From: Myotis daubentonii
Taxonomy: Eukaryota > Chordata > Mammalia > Chiroptera > Vespertilionidae
Reading direction: 5' to 3'
Assembly: GCF_963259705.1 (NCBI RefSeq)
Contig: NC_081844.1
Span: 20,445,715-20,509,714, forward strand
DNA: 64,000 nt
Part shown: positions 41,575 through 56,500 of the stretch, piece by piece
How positions within the stretch are numbered: the first letter of the stretch is position 1
How the letters are laid out: the number at the start of each line of letters is the position of its first letter
Program-made: the position numbers and the translations under genes
Notes under the pieces: generated by a model
Told to the model about the DNA's origin: nothing
The model's database searches: none
Seen by the model: only the letters and a program-made list of their open reading frames with translations

Positions 41575-44555
41575 AGCCCTAGCCAGTGTTCTCAGTGGTT
41601 AGAGTGCCGGCCTAAGCACCAAAGGGTCACGGGTTCAACTCTAGAGGTCAAGGACACGTACCTCATACTTTGGTTATGGGTTCGCTCCCCAGCCCTGGTC
41701 AGGGTGCGTGAGGGAGGCATCAGTCAATGTCTCTCACATGGATGTTTTCCCCTGCCCTCCCTCTCTCTCCCATTCTCTCCCTCCCTACCTGTTACTCTTT
41801 CTTTGAAAAGCAATGGAAAAAATATCCTCAAGGTGAGGATTGATAAAAAAGGATAAACATCTGTTTGCACATGCAGTGGGAATTTCTAGAGGGACTCAAT
41901 GTAAGACACTGTGGGTGCGGACCTCTGAGGACAGTGACTGGGGAACTGAGGAGAGGAAGGGAAATTTACTTTTCATACTTGATACTCTTACTGATACTTG
42001 ATTTTTTTCATGAGCACCTACTATTTTATAATAATTATAATGACAGTAATAAAATCTTATCGTTAACTACAGGCCACACTTGTCCCTTAGGGGAAAAACT
42101 TCTTTGGAAAATAGTCATCTAAAGAGTCAGTTACTCTTAAGAATGTTAAGTGGAAAATTCTCTCTCATCTCCTTTGTGGCTGTAAGAATAGGTGAAAACA
42201 CCAATTCCTAAAGGAGACCGGCAGTGGCACTATGACATGCACCGAGTGGGACGGAGATTGGGGGCCAACGGGGAAACCCAGGGCTCGCCCAGCCGAAGGG
42301 CAACATTAGCTAACATGAGTTAACAGTTGCAACTTATGAACACTTGAGCTACATGGACCCAAAGCCCATTTGGCTGGGGGTTGGCATATGCACCATGCTT
42401 CTTCGCCTGTTTCTGTAAATAAAGTTTTATTAGCACACAGGCACACCCACTTGACATACAGTCCAAGGCTGCTTTCCTGATAGAGCGCCAGTCTGCACAC
42501 CAAAGGGCAGCAGAACTGAGTCTTTGCAACACAGGATGCCTGGCCTGCAAAGCCCAAGATACCTGGCCCTTCACAGGAAAACATCAGCCAGCTCTGACCT
42601 AGGCCAAACAGTCAGGTTTAATTAGCACAACATCAAATTTCATCGTGGTTTCTTTTTCTCGAAATTTTAATAGAAATCCAAATATTAATACAAAGGACCA
42701 TAATATAAAGTTCACTTTATATAACAAATTGTACATGGGTGTTTTTAATAATTTAAACATTGCTTCAATTTTTCTAAATATATAAGGTAGCTCTAATCAC
42801 CTAGTATACTCTAAAAAACTGAACTGATAACAAATGCCATTTTAAAAAAAAATGGATGGGCAGGCAGTTTTCTGGGGGAAATGCTTACTTTTTTAGGACG
42901 GGCTTTATCTATGCCTAATTTGTAAATTTCCAGTCATGCTCACCAGGGGGTGCTGCAACCACATCCACGAGAGGACAAGAGGCTCCACTCACTGGCCATC
43001 CACCAGTGCTTGAAGCATCATTATCATCAAGATGAAATTTCATGAGAACTAAGACCACCCTTGCCCCAAAATTGCTAAGAGTTGGAACAAACAGTGTAGA
43101 CAGACAATTTTATCAATTACCTACTGTTGTGCAATGCCCCCCATAACCCCAATGGACAGCATTCTCCACCCGCTATACTGACTGCCAGGGTGGTTCAGGA
43201 GCAAAGACCCAGGCTCACTCTGGCCAGGCACTTCCCTAAGGAATTTTCCAACTGGCCCAGGAAGAGAGGGTCACTTCCTAGAGGCTCCCAAAGTGACCTG
43301 CCAGGCTCCCACAGCAGGAAGGTGACAAAGTGAGACTAGAACCAAGGTGTGCAATCATGAGCCCTTGTTGCTCCAGGCACTGCACCCACTATCTCTGGTT
43401 AAGGCAGGGCTGCTCTCTCGAGCCTCCCTGGGGTGTGGAGAAGGACGCATTGCTAGCCCCTTCACTTCCGCCAGAGCAGCGGAAGTGGGCTGGGACTCAG
43501 CCAGACCTTCTTTCCCAGGAAGGTGGGCTGTCCCTGGACCACTCAGCACTGCCAGCTGGCTCTGAGAAGGCCAGTCAGGGCATTATTGTGTGCCTATCTC
43601 CCTGCGAAGATAGAATTCAAGGAAAAAGCTGCCAAGGCTGAGATGCAAGGCCCAGATCCAAGAGGATGAGACCCAAGGGGTCTACAAAGCATACAAGGGG
43701 GCAAGACGGAGCTTCAGAGTATGACAGGATGCAGCTTGAACTACCAGGGATGCAGAAGGAAGAGGAGGGACTTTTGCCGAGAAGAGAAAGATGGAGCACT
43801 GAGCACATGCCGGGCCTTGCAGAAGGCACTTGAAAAACAACAGTTTGCCGAAACCGGTTTGGCTCAGTGGATACAGCGTTGGCCTGCGGACTGAAAGGTC
43901 CCGGGTTTGATTCTGGTCAAGGGCATGTACCTGGATTGCGGGCACATCCCCAGTAAGAGGTGTGCAGGAGGCGGCTGATCGATGTTTCTCTCTCATCGAT
44001 GTTTCTAACTCTCTCTCCCTTCCTCTCTGCAAAAAATCAATAAAATATATTTAAAAAAATTAAAAAAAAAGAAAAACAAGAGTTTGTCGCGTCCCCATCT
44101 GAGCAGGAGGCAGGAAGGAAACAAGGCCCAGGAGGCGCTGGCCAAGCCCACCTACAGCGCCCAAGGAGGCTAAGCAAGTGCCATGGTCCAGGCTGTGTTC
44201 ACAGGGTTCAGTGAGGATGCACTGGGCTCCAAGCAGGTTGAAAGGATGGGCTGCAGCTCCAGCACTTAATATCAGCCCCACTGATAGGCACAGAGCTCCT
44301 CCAACTTGGAGTCAGGAAGTGTTTGCTGGTGGCATCCTTGCTTAGGGATATCACTAAGTGTCCTGGAGACAGTGACACGGGCGGGGGGAGGGGGGTCGGC
44401 ACGTGCGACTAGCCCCAGCCCACGTATTGGAAGTCTGCCTGACTAGACAAAGCGTCTTCAAGGCATCCAAACCCAGACTCCTGCCCCTGATCTCCCTTTG
44501 AGACCGCCCTCACAGCATCTTCATTCAGAAGCAGAAACCACGAGAGGTGGTGATG

Positions 44556-44593
<38 letters not shown>

Positions 44594-47500
44594 AATTTCT
44601 GTGCTCACTCTCCAAGTCGTCATCAGGACAGAGAGGAAAAATGAAGAGAGGAAGGGGAAGTCAACAAACTAGGAAGAGAAGGGAACTTCCTCAATCCAGT
44701 AAAGGGCGTTTATGAAAAATCCACAGCTCACGGCACACTCAATGGTGAAAAACTTAAATCTTTTGCTCTAAGATCATGAACAAGACAAAGATGTTTGCTC
44801 CCACCACAGTACTGGAGGTTCTACCAGGGCAATTAGGCCAAAAAAAGAAAAGGGGATTAAAATTGAAAAGGAAGAAGGGAAACTATATTAGCAGGTGACA
44901 TGATCTGATACACACAAAATCCTAGCAAATGCACAGAAATAAAGCGAATAAATGAATTCAGAAAAACTACAGGTTACAAAATCAACACACAAGAAAGCAG
45001 TGGTGTTTCTATATGCTAGCAATGAACGATCAAAAATGCAATTAAGAAAATTTCCTGTCCATTAGCATCAAAAAAATACTTAGGAATAAGTTTAATCAGG
45101 GCAGTGTAAGACATGTACATTGAAAACTATAAAACATTGCTGAAAGAAATTAAAGAAGATTTAAATAGATGGGAAGATGCTCATGTTCATGGATTGGAAG
45201 GCTTATTATTGTTAAGATGGCGATACTTCCCAAAACAGTTGAAAGATTCATTGCAGTCCTTATCAAGATTCCAGTGGCCTTTTTCATAGAAATGGAAAAG
45301 CTGATCTTCAAATTACAAGGGCCCCTGAATAGCCAAAACATTCTTAGAAAAGAACAAAACTGGAGGACTCACACTCTGGCTTTCAAACTTATTACAAAAC
45401 TAGAGTAAACAGGACAGTGTGGTGCGGGCATAAGGGAAGACATGGAGATTAATGAATTAGAATAGAGAGTCCATAAATAAACTCATACAACCATGGCCAA
45501 CTGGTTTTCAACAAGGGTGCCAAGCCCATTCAATGGGAACAAAAGAATAGTTTTTTCAACAAATGGTGCTGGGGTGACTGGATCTCCACATGCAAAAGAA
45601 TGAAGTTGGGCCCTTACCTCACACTCTATATAAATACTAACTCAAAAGGGATCCATAACCTAAATATAAGAGCTAAAACTATCAAAAGAAAACACATGGA
45701 GAAGCCTTCCTGAATTCAGAAGAGTTGGCAATAGATTCTTAGATTTGACACTAAAAGCATGAGCAACAAAAGAAAAAATGGGTAACTGGACTTGATCAAG
45801 CTTTAAACTTATGTGCATTAAAGGACACTAAAAAAAAAAAAAAAAAAAAAAGAAAGACAACCTGCAGAATGAAGGAAAATATCTAATAAGGATCTAGTGT
45901 TCAGAATATACAAAGAACTCTTACAACTCAACAACAAAGAGACAAACTAAAATATGGGCAAAGGACTTGAATGCACATCTCTCCAAAGAAGATATACAAA
46001 TGGCCAATAAGTACATGCCCAGGTTGCGGGCTCATCCCCAGTGTAGAGCATGCAGAAGGCAGCTGATCAACGATTCTCTCTCATTGATGTTTTTCTCTCT
46101 CTCTTCCTCTGCCTTCCTCTCTGAAATCAATAAAAATCTATTTTTTTTAAAAAATCAATGGAAAAGTATTCTCGGGTGAGGATTAACAACAACAAAAGCA
46201 AGCACCTTATATTCATGAAAAAGAGGAAATGGAAAGGGCAGTCCAGCAAAACTCGGGCCACAACAGGGATAGACAGACTAACAATGCAGTCTGTATCCTC
46301 ATAGTCGCTGTCCCCTGTCTCTCTGCTCTCTGCCTCCTGTCATTGCTAAGACTCAGCCCTCCGCCCCCTGCCCCCGCACCTGCCCACAGAGCCCTGGTTA
46401 CAAGGCAGGTGGCTCTGCGGTCCTTGTCACAGGACTGAAGGGCAGGAGAATACAAGGTCCCCTCCCCTGGTCTCCACCTACCAAAGCAGCCCTTGCCATC
46501 TGGCACTGTCCACTGAGAAGCCCTCTTCAGGATCCACTCCCACTTGACATGGAGGTGGAGCCTGTGATGGGAGCCTCCCTGGGAGTCTGTATCCTGGGGG
46601 AAGCCAGTATGTCCGGGGGTTGGACAAGCCTGGCCTGGCTCTGGGGGCTGCACTGAGGCACGTGGCCCTGGCTGAGAGGGTGCCCCCGGGCTGGGTGGGT
46701 GCTCTGTACTCACCAGGGACCGCTTGGCTTCGGGCAGGAACTGTCCAAACTCTGAGAGCAGGTCCTCCTGGCCCCGGAAGAGGTTGGCCACCTCGGTGAA
46801 CACCTCCTCTTCAGACATGCCTCGGAAGGGCCGGCCCTTTGTGCTCAGCTGCTCCTTCTGCCAATTGTTGGGGGGAAAAATGAGTCGTTAGCCAAGGAAC
46901 CAGGTACTTAGGCTGTGACATTCAGGCAAACCACTGTGGAGGAGACAGAAGGACAGCTACTGGGAGAGAGGGGCCCATCTTGGGGTGCCCCGTATCGGGC
47001 CCGCTTGCCTGGAGAACAGTCCTATGTGCTTGTGTCTGAACCCAGTTCACAGCACAGCCTGAGCCCTGGCCTTGGATGGGGCCTGTGCTAGGAGAGTGGG
47101 GGGATGTGGACAGGGACACAGCCGTGGAAGGACATGGTCCCTGCCCTCCCAAGGGCAAGGGAGCATGTTTTGCTGGGCAGGGAAGTGTGGAACTAGTGCT
47201 GGGCCTTCAAGGGAAGAGAGTAGAGAGAAGGGAAGGCACTTCAAGGCCAACAAAACAGTTCACGAGTCACCAACACTTGAAGAAAGATGGTCTGACTCAG
47301 AGCTCAAAGTAACAATAAAAAGACCGGCAGGGACCTGGGTTGGGAGGGCAGGAAGCTGAGAGCAAAACTCAAGTTGGATATTAAAAATAAGTTCCTGTCA
47401 ACTTTACACCTGAGGATATGACCAAGTAAGAGGTGTTGAGGCCGGGGCCCTCCCAGAGCGAAGGACATTCCCATCAGTGTGCCTACTCCACAGCTACAAA

Positions 47501-50500
47501 GGGGAACGGGCCCATGTCCTCCCTTCCTCCCGGCCTGCTGCACTGAGGGAAGCTGGTTTTCAATCCTGACCCGTAGCACCTGTTTAAGACCGGGAAAAAG
47601 AACTGCCTCGCCCCCCACCAAAGCCACCAAGACATGTGAAAGACAAAGGGGAGATGGGCGAAGACCACTCAGTTCAGAGAATTAAGTCACCTCTATACAC
47701 ATGAAACCATGATCACACTGGGCGATGTTTAAAGAAAAACAACGTCAAACAGTGCCACTTCGCTCATCAGATCGACAAAGATGAGGAGGACTGGTTTTTC
47801 CAAGGACGTGGGAACCATAAGGCGGAGAGGAAGGCTGGCACAGAGAAACGTGGAGCTATCTATGACCACGTTATGGGCACACACCCTGACTTAGGGACAC
47901 ACATTCTGGGAATGTCCCCAAAGATGGTCAGTTCTGTTTTAACATTTGTTTTGAAAACGCAACTGTTTGAGCTTGACACATGTCCTAAGGAATCATCTGA
48001 GCGCAGGGTGGATTTTACGATTGCTTATGAGGCACCAACCCCCAGTGGCTCTGGTTGGAGGACACCACGCTGTACCTTCACCATTGAGTCTTCTCTGAAT
48101 GAGTCTGTGCCCCATCAATATGACCTTAGATAAATAAATCTAACTTCTCTGCCTCCCCATTACCATCAACAGAACAGACACCTCCCAGTATCCCCTCTAT
48201 AATGGTTCTTCCAGCCCCTACGCTGTAATGACCCCATGGAATCTGTGAAGGACCCATAAACTCCTATGATCCCAAACATCACTGCCCCCACCCCCAGATG
48301 TGGGAGAAGCCCTGGGCAAGAGCAGAACATTGCACCGAGCTGACCTGAGTAGTGTGGGAATCTACCTGCCCCCCTTCAACATCTGTTAGGAGCGACCGGC
48401 CATCCCTGTCGGGAGTTACAATGTCCGTGCCATTCAGGAAACCTCCTCCCAGCATCTCATGGTGACCCACACTATAGGCTGCAACCTTCCCACACCCACG
48501 AGTGAACCACAAGGCTTTCCAAGGTCAAGTGCTGTGGTATTTATGTCATTCTTAGCCATTTAATGTTTACAATGGTGCTACCATTTTTAGTAGGTGCCTT
48601 TTTTTAACGTGTCGCTAACCGTTTCCCAGTGTCGTGCCCTGACCCTGTTTTCCCAAAAGCCCTGTGGCGAGTGCGATTTCCAGAGCAAGGTCACTTCTAG
48701 GAATGTCAAGCGTCACATGGGGGCAGGACTGGCTGTGCTCACCCCAGTACACACGGGACAGCTGTATGCAGGTGGATAATGGGACCAGCTCTCCACAGCT
48801 GACCCAAGGCAAGCACTGTGAGTCGATGGCCTAGTGAAAGCTGCATTTAATCCAGGGGTCAGCACCACCAGTGTTACAGCCATTTTACAGATTAGAACCT
48901 GAGGTTCAGGGGGGCGAGGGAAAGGGTTCTGAGGGCGCAGGTGGCAGAGCTAAGATCTGAACCAAGACCTAACAGAGGTCAAACCCAGGAACACACGGCC
49001 AAATTTACCAGAGCTGCTTGCGTTGGGCCTCACAGTGTCCTTTAAAAATCCAAGCCAATGTTCTAAAACCAAGATAACTCACACAAAAATTCAGCTCCTA
49101 GCTCCTCTTGAAGAAACAGATGGCCTCAGGTCTGGGTCATCAGGAGGCTTGTTTGAAATGCAGATGCTGGGCCAGATGTGAGGAGTCATAACTCTGGGAT
49201 GAGCTCCAGGCACCAACCCCCAGTGGTTCTGGTTGGAGGACACCACGCTGTACCTTCACCATTGAGTCTTCTCTGAATGAGTCTGTGCCCCATCAATATG
49301 ACCTTAGATAAATAAATCTAACTTCTCTGCCTCCCCATTACCGTCAACAGAACAGACACCTCCCAGTCTCCCCTCTATAATGGTTCTTCCAGCCCCTACG
49401 CTGTAATGACCCCATGGAATCTGTGAAGGACCCATAAGCTCCTATGATCCCAAACATCACTGCCCCCACCCCCAGATCAAATGCTCACAGCTGACACTGC
49501 AATCGCTCATCTGTGAGAAGCAAGTTCTTCCTGCTGTACAAGCACTACATACTAGACACGTGCCAGATGGGGCCATGCACACCGCCAGCACCACTAGCAA
49601 AAGTTTGTTGTGTCAAAACAGCTCCACTGGGTTTTCAGGGAGCAAACGTTATCTGACCATACACACTTACGCTAAAGAGAATCCTACTTCTTTATTTCAC
49701 TTATCAAGGCTGTGCAGAAGATTTCATTTTTTAAAGTGGGTTCTGCTGCTTAGAAAAATAAAAGGTGTCAGAAACTCCATGTCTGGAAGAGGATGACGTC
49801 CAAGCCCTTGCATGACACAGACATCCCTCACCACGGCCTGCCTGTGCTTCCTGTTAAGTCTCCTTCTGACCCCTGGGCCTTTGCGTGAGCTGTTCCCAAC
49901 ACGGAGAGTCCATCCTTTCTCTGTACCTGTCTACCTGATGGTTCTGGCCCATTTGTCAAGATTCAACCTGAGCATCTTCTCCCTGACCCTTACACGGTTG
50001 GCAACCACTAACCCTGACATACTTCTTTGCATTTCCCTTTTTTCCCACCCTCATCATCTCAAGTTTCTCCCACTTCTAGAATGAACTCCTAAGCAGCAGC
50101 AACCATTCACCTCTGCGGCCTCAGTGCCTGCACAGCTGTACTCAGCAAAAATAAAAGAAGCTGTGTGGTCTAAACAATGATGAAGTCGTCTTAGAACAAG
50201 AGCATCCCCTTAGGTTCTTTTTTAATCCTTCTGATGTATGTTTCCTTGGGTACAGAGCTGCCTCAAGGAGTATATTAAAACCATAATCAAAAAAACACAC
50301 ACAAAAAAACAAACCCATAACCAAACCAAACTCCAATAGGTATTTGTACATCCATGTTCAAAGCAGCCAAAATGTAGAAGCAACTCAAATGTCCATCAAA
50401 AGATGAAAGGATAAACAAAATCTGTTCCATCAACACAGTGGAATATTATTCGGCCTTATGATCCCACTAGGTGAGGTCCCTAGAGGAGTCAAAAAATTCA

Positions 50501-53500
50501 TGGAGACAGAAAGAATGGTGGGTGCCAGTGGCTGGAAAAGGGGATGGGAAGTTAGTGTTTAATGGGGACAGAGTTTCAGTTTTACAAGATGAATAGAGCT
50601 TTGGAGCAGGGTAGTGACGATGGCTGCACAACAATGTGAATGTACTTAATGCCACTGAACTGGACACCTAAACATGGTTAAAATGCTAAGTTTTACATTA
50701 TCTGTATTTTACCACAGTAAAAAAAATTAATGCAAAAACAAGAGCTTATCAGATTTTTACAGGATTCCATGAATTCAGACAAGAAAATGCACCTGACATT
50801 TTATTACACCGGGAAGAGCTGCAGAGAAGTGTGGCCTGAGTGAGGCCTCTTACCTGGTAAGTATGCAGTATCTCCAGGAATGACCTGTAGATCTCAGGGT
50901 GGTCCAGAAAGCGGGTCTTAATCTTGTTCACATAGCTGATGGCGTTGTTGAACTCCACAGAATCCGACTCCAAGGGCACCTGGGGTTTGTCCTCCTTGTA
51001 CAGCAGCTGTTGTTTGAAGTTCTCAGCACAGTCGCTGTGGTTGTGCGAATTCTCCTGACAACAATATGACAGTAAGTGACTGCCGGCCCGACACCAGGAA
51101 CAGATTGTGACAAACGCCAGACCGAACGCCACTATCTGTATGAGAAAAGGCAAAACCTCGCACAAAGCCAAGTATTTCAATTAGATGCAGGAAAAAGGTG
51201 CTGTCTGCGGGCCCGGGGGGAGGGATGCAGATGGGGGAGCCCACAGAACAAGCAGATGGCTCCTCCTGGGCCTTCTGTGGGCCTGTGCTCTCCTGGGCAA
51301 GTCTTATGAACTCGCCTCCGCCTGATCCTTTCCAACTGATTCAGAGAACACGAAGGTTTCAGAAACACTCTACACTTTAAAAAATTAGCATTTGCAAGAA
51401 ATGTATAAAATGTGGATTGCTTAATCCTTTTCAGAGTGGATTTTTGGCCTCTTTATAAAATAAATCTTCCTACACTTTTTGTCAGCCCATTTCAGTGAGA
51501 TTGTTTTCAGTTGTAAAAGCACCTGCTCTTAGCAGGTATAAAACTGGGACCCTGCCGATAAGGGGGGCCCACTGTCCAGGCTACATGGGACTGCGGGACT
51601 TTTGGTATTAAGCCCAGGGCAAGTCACTTGAGAGGAGAGATGGGCCCTGACCAGTCATCAATCATGCCTTTCATTTGTGTGTTCCCATCAATACAAATAA
51701 AAAAACAGACACACACGTCTCTCTCCTGTGCACTCAGAATCCTAGTTCTTAGTGGGACAGGACCCACGCCCAAGGTGGTTTTATGTTTCTAAACTGGAAT
51801 TTTGGGTGTGGTTCTGATGACAGCCTCCCTCTGCCACTGACAGGAGCTGGGCCGACAGGAGTGACCCTCGGCATCCTGCAGGTCCCCAGCAGGCAGGGGC
51901 TGTCTCTCAGGCAGTCTTCTGGAACCATCTTGTGCCCAACTAAAATGCCCGTCTCCCAGCACTCTGAGCCCTTCTTGCTGTTTTTCTCTTACTGTAGCAT
52001 ATTCTACTTATTTTGTTGTCTGCCCACCCTGACCAGATGGCAAACATCATGCAGACAGAGACTCTACTTTGTTCACAACTATATCCCCAGTGCCTGGAAC
52101 AGAGCCGGGAACAGAGCAGGCTTCCTCCACTGCCGGGGAATGACCAGATGAACAAGTGAAGGAACAAACTGAGTCTACTGTTCCCATCGCCCAGGCGCCC
52201 AGCACCCCACCTGCACCAACCCCTGACCAAAAGGCCCTGGAGTGGGATGGGGACTGCTGGGCACACTGCCCATCAGCTGGGTGGGTGTACTAATCTGCTG
52301 GAGGTGCCATAACAAAATACCGCAGACCGGACACCTTCAATAACAGGAACTTATTCCTCACAGGTCTGGAGGCTGGAAGTCTGGAGGTTGGTGTCTCCTG
52401 AGGCCTCTTAGCTTGTAGATGGCCGCCTTCTCACGGTGTCCTCACATGGTTGTCTCTCTGTATGCACCCAACCCTGGGCCTCTCTGTGTCCAAATTTCCT
52501 CAGGACACCAGTCAGACTGGATTAGGGGTCATTATCACTGTAAGAACCCTATCTCCAAACACAGTCACATTCTAACACACTGAGGGTGAGGCCTTCAGTG
52601 AGGGAATTTGGGAAGGGGACACAATTCAGCTCATAACAGCGGGTCCAGAGGCAACTCTAGAAAGTCTGAGCCGAGGAAAGCAGACACACAACAGATCCAG
52701 AGCAGTCACAATTCTAAACACCACTTCTCCTGGGCAGGGGATTCATTCTAAGACACTCTGGGGTGCTCCTGATTGCCTCCCAGTGGAAGATGGAAGGAGC
52801 AGGGAGAGGGAGCAGCCTTGGGTCGGGGTTTGCTTTACAGAAGGCTGTGCTCTCACCCAAAGCTCCCCATGACTCCACTCCGAGGGGGCGTTTTCAAGCA
52901 CCACATTCCCCTTTCACCCCCCATGGAGTGAGCCACTGTGACAAGACAGAGTACCATCCCTAGAGACGAGGGCTCCAAAAAATGGGCCAGACACTAACGG
53001 TACAGTGGCTATAGCAAACAGTCTGGCATTTCTTTAGTAAGTTAAACATAATTACCATGTGACCCAGCAATTCTGCTCCCAGGTATCACCCCAAAAGAAC
53101 TGAAAACAGGTGTCAAAATCACCAATAGTGGAAACAACCCAAGTGTCTGTCAGCTGAATGAACAGAATGTGGTCCATCCATACGGTAGAATATTATTCGG
53201 CCATAAAAAGGAATGAAGCTCTGGTTCATAGACACTCTAGTACAACATGGATGAACCTTGAAAACGCCATGCTGAGTGAAGGAAGCCGGACACAAAAGAT
53301 CAAATAGTGTATGACTCCATTTTCATGAAATATCCAGAACAGGCAAATCCATGGGGAGAGGAGTGGATTAGTGGCTGCCAGGGGAGAATTGGGAGGTATA
53401 GTATCTTTTTGGAGTGACAGAAATGTTCAGGAATTGGTGGTAGTTGTACGATATTGTGAATATATTAAGAAACCACTGGACACTTTTAAATGGTTATAAT

Positions 53501-56500
53501 GATGAATTTTGTTTTGTAAATATTACAATTAAAAATATTTTTTAAATGTAACGTTCAGAAAATGCAGAAACCACTGGCCATACAAAAACAAGCTGGCTTT
53601 GGCTCAAGGACCGTAGTTTGTCAATTCTTGGTCTGAACCTTCTGGAACAATCCAGTCTTTTCTCTTCTCTGCCAGCTGGGTTGGCCTGGTCTAGGCAGTT
53701 AGAACTCCCCCTAGACACTGATGAGCCTTCCTGAGCTCCCCACCAACTCCCCACATTCCTGTTTCTCTAGCCCACCCTCTAGCCTTCATGTCCCAAACCC
53801 AATGGGTTTCTGGACATTTCTCAAGCACACCCACTCATTCCTACCTCAGGCCTTTACCCCCACCACCAGGGAGACTCCCATCCCTACCCAGACACAGACA
53901 CGGCTCCTGCTGCCCTCCTTAAGCCCTGCCCCTGCCATCTTACCCTGCAGTGCTGAACTTCCTCAGACGTTCTATCTGTCCATCTGTATCGCAGCAAGCA
54001 CCTCAAGAGCTAGAACTTCCCATAAGCCTCGGGCCTCAATCAGAGGAGATGTCTGTACTCACTCTGTGAGTGACTTTAGCACAGAGATGATCTGCCAGGA
54101 AGTGTCTGAACTTCCAAATGACTCTCCCCGGAAAGTGGAAAGCAGGCCTCCCTTTGAATGCAATAGGGCCACTTTCTTACAAGCGGCACCTAAAGGTTTA
54201 TCTTTTTGTCTCTGTCCTAGCTGGCCTTCATCCCAGCCAAGCATAAAAGTCAGCTCTGAGATGACAGGATCTGCCCTCAAGGGGACCCACTGACATCGTT
54301 TCTCCCCCGACAACACGTGCTGAAAGGAGGCCACGGTCATGACCACGACAGACGAGGGTCATGCCTGACCAGGAGGACTCCCAGTTTTCCAGAGAAGGTA
54401 AACCAACAAGAAACAGTGGCTTTTTAATTTTTTTCCTGTCTTTGCTACTCTGAAATATACAAAAAGGTGTGGTGTGAGAATGACTTGGAGGTGACAGTGG
54501 AGGGACTCTCTGCAGAGGTGAGGTGACAAATGAGGCCCTGATGACCAGATCCAAAATGGTGCCGACTCAGCAGGCTGTGGCCCCGGCAAGGGGGCGTTCT
54601 TCCCACCACGGTCCCTGGCCCTCCTTCGGCCATGCTTCCCTCATCATGGCACATGCCCGTCAGTCCTCCTCTACAGACTAGTGTTCTCAGCTGGGGTGGT
54701 GCTGCCCCTCGGAACACTTGGCAATGTCCGGAGACGGTTTTAAGCTGTCATACCGGAGGAGGGAGTGCTGCTGGCATCCGGTGGGTGGAGAAGAGATGCT
54801 GTTCAGAGCCTTACAGTGCACAGGACGTCTCCAAGAGAAAGAATGATCCAGCCCCAAAGGCAATGGTGCCAAGGCTGAGAAACCCCACACAAAGGGCTCC
54901 CCAAAGGCTGGAGCACCCTTATTTTTCTTTCTCAGCACCTCAGAGCTACTCTCTCCTCGTCTGTAGTTGACAGGATTCATGAAAAATGAAAAGAATAAAG
55001 CTGTACTTCAAAATAGCAAGACTATAAAAACCAATTTCTAAAAAGTCACCAGGGCACTGGTGTATAGGGAGCCCTGTAAAGATCTCCAGCTATTCTAGCC
55101 TCTCAAAGGACTCCAGGGAGCCAGGGAGCCATGTCATTTGTGCCTGGCACTGAGGACTACCAACAAAGGAGGCTAACAGCCCTGCTGGTCCTTAGTGATG
55201 ACTGAAGCTGTGTGGGCTGCTATGTTCCAGAAGGCACCTCTCCAGCTGAGGATCAGGCCCTGGATGTGGCTTCTTCCCCCGGAAACCAGACTCTAAAGCC
55301 CTGTAAGTGGCTGTTAACTAAGTTCTCTCCTGCCTTTCTTCAAGTTAATGAGGGAGCCAGGGGGAGCCAAGACGGATCTGGTCTGTTTTCTCTACAAGAG
55401 CCCTCCCTGGAGTGTGGAACAGCAGGGCCCCGCGGCGACTGGGGCAGGGCCACCGCTGGGCAGTTCACGTGGAGATCCAGCCCCAGAGCAGAGGGACCCC
55501 CCCAGGCAGGGACTGAGAAAGGCCGTGTCCGCAGAGTGAACACGATTCAGAACGTCCATCCTGCTCTTTCTCAGCAAATGATGGTAATGACCCCTGAGTT
55601 TATCGGGCACTTCAGACTCACAAAGGGCTCTGTGCACACTCCTGCCCGTGAGCTTGGTTTCCTCCCCAGCTGTGACTATTTCAAAGGTCAATCCTGCCAA
55701 GGCTGCTCCTGCCTGGAGGCATGAGTCCCACATCTGGATCCTGCGGCTCCATGTGAAAATGTGAAATGGAAGCTCTTTGGAACTCAGCGGCCACAGGCTT
55801 CCAAGTCCTTTCTAAAACTTAGATGTGCTCCTCAGCTTTAATACGACAACACACTGAAGGTGGAACTTGTAGGCCTCTCACTGTTCTCCTTTCAAATCGG
55901 ACTCCCCCCTTTAATAGGACACCCCTTCATCAGAGGAGAAACCTGCAAAATGCGTTCCTACAGTAGATTTTTACCTTCCCCATTAGAACCCCCGGGACAG
56001 CGATGGAGGAGGTTGTAAGAGCAGGCTCACTTAGACCAGTATACTCATCAGGGGCAATTTTACTCTCAGGAGACACTTGGCAATGTCTCATGACATTTCT
56101 GACCGTCTCCACTGGGTGAGGACCTAGTGGGTAGAGTCAGGGACACTACTAAACATCCCTCACTGCTCTGGGCACCCCCACCTCCGCCACCTGCAGCTGA
56201 ACGTTATACCTTATGTGGCAACAGGGCCGAGGTGGGGAGAACAATAATGACTTTACAAAAGTAAGACTCAAACAGGCTTTTGGATTCTAGATAAAGGAGA
56301 CAGCAAGCTATCCCTGAGAGAAGAGACCAAAGCCACAAGCCTGAGCTGAGCCAATGACTCTGCTGGTAATTATAAAAACGGCCATTAACACCCACATCCC
56401 AACTGCTTCTTTTTGTGGGTGGCACCCAGGGTGATCAGAGTGACCACATGCCCAAGTACAAGCATGACCTGCCTGGTGCCCACAGGGAAGGCCTCAGGGC

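Larger units (their letters stand above)
40522..46713 (-). other. SIN3B intron 5 (6.2 kb)
   Basis: No coding sequence recognised. Contains a GGGGT repeat, A35 run, SINEs, hAT and L1 remnants listed separately. AT-rich unassigned sequence fills 42600-43150. Confidence 0.8.
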
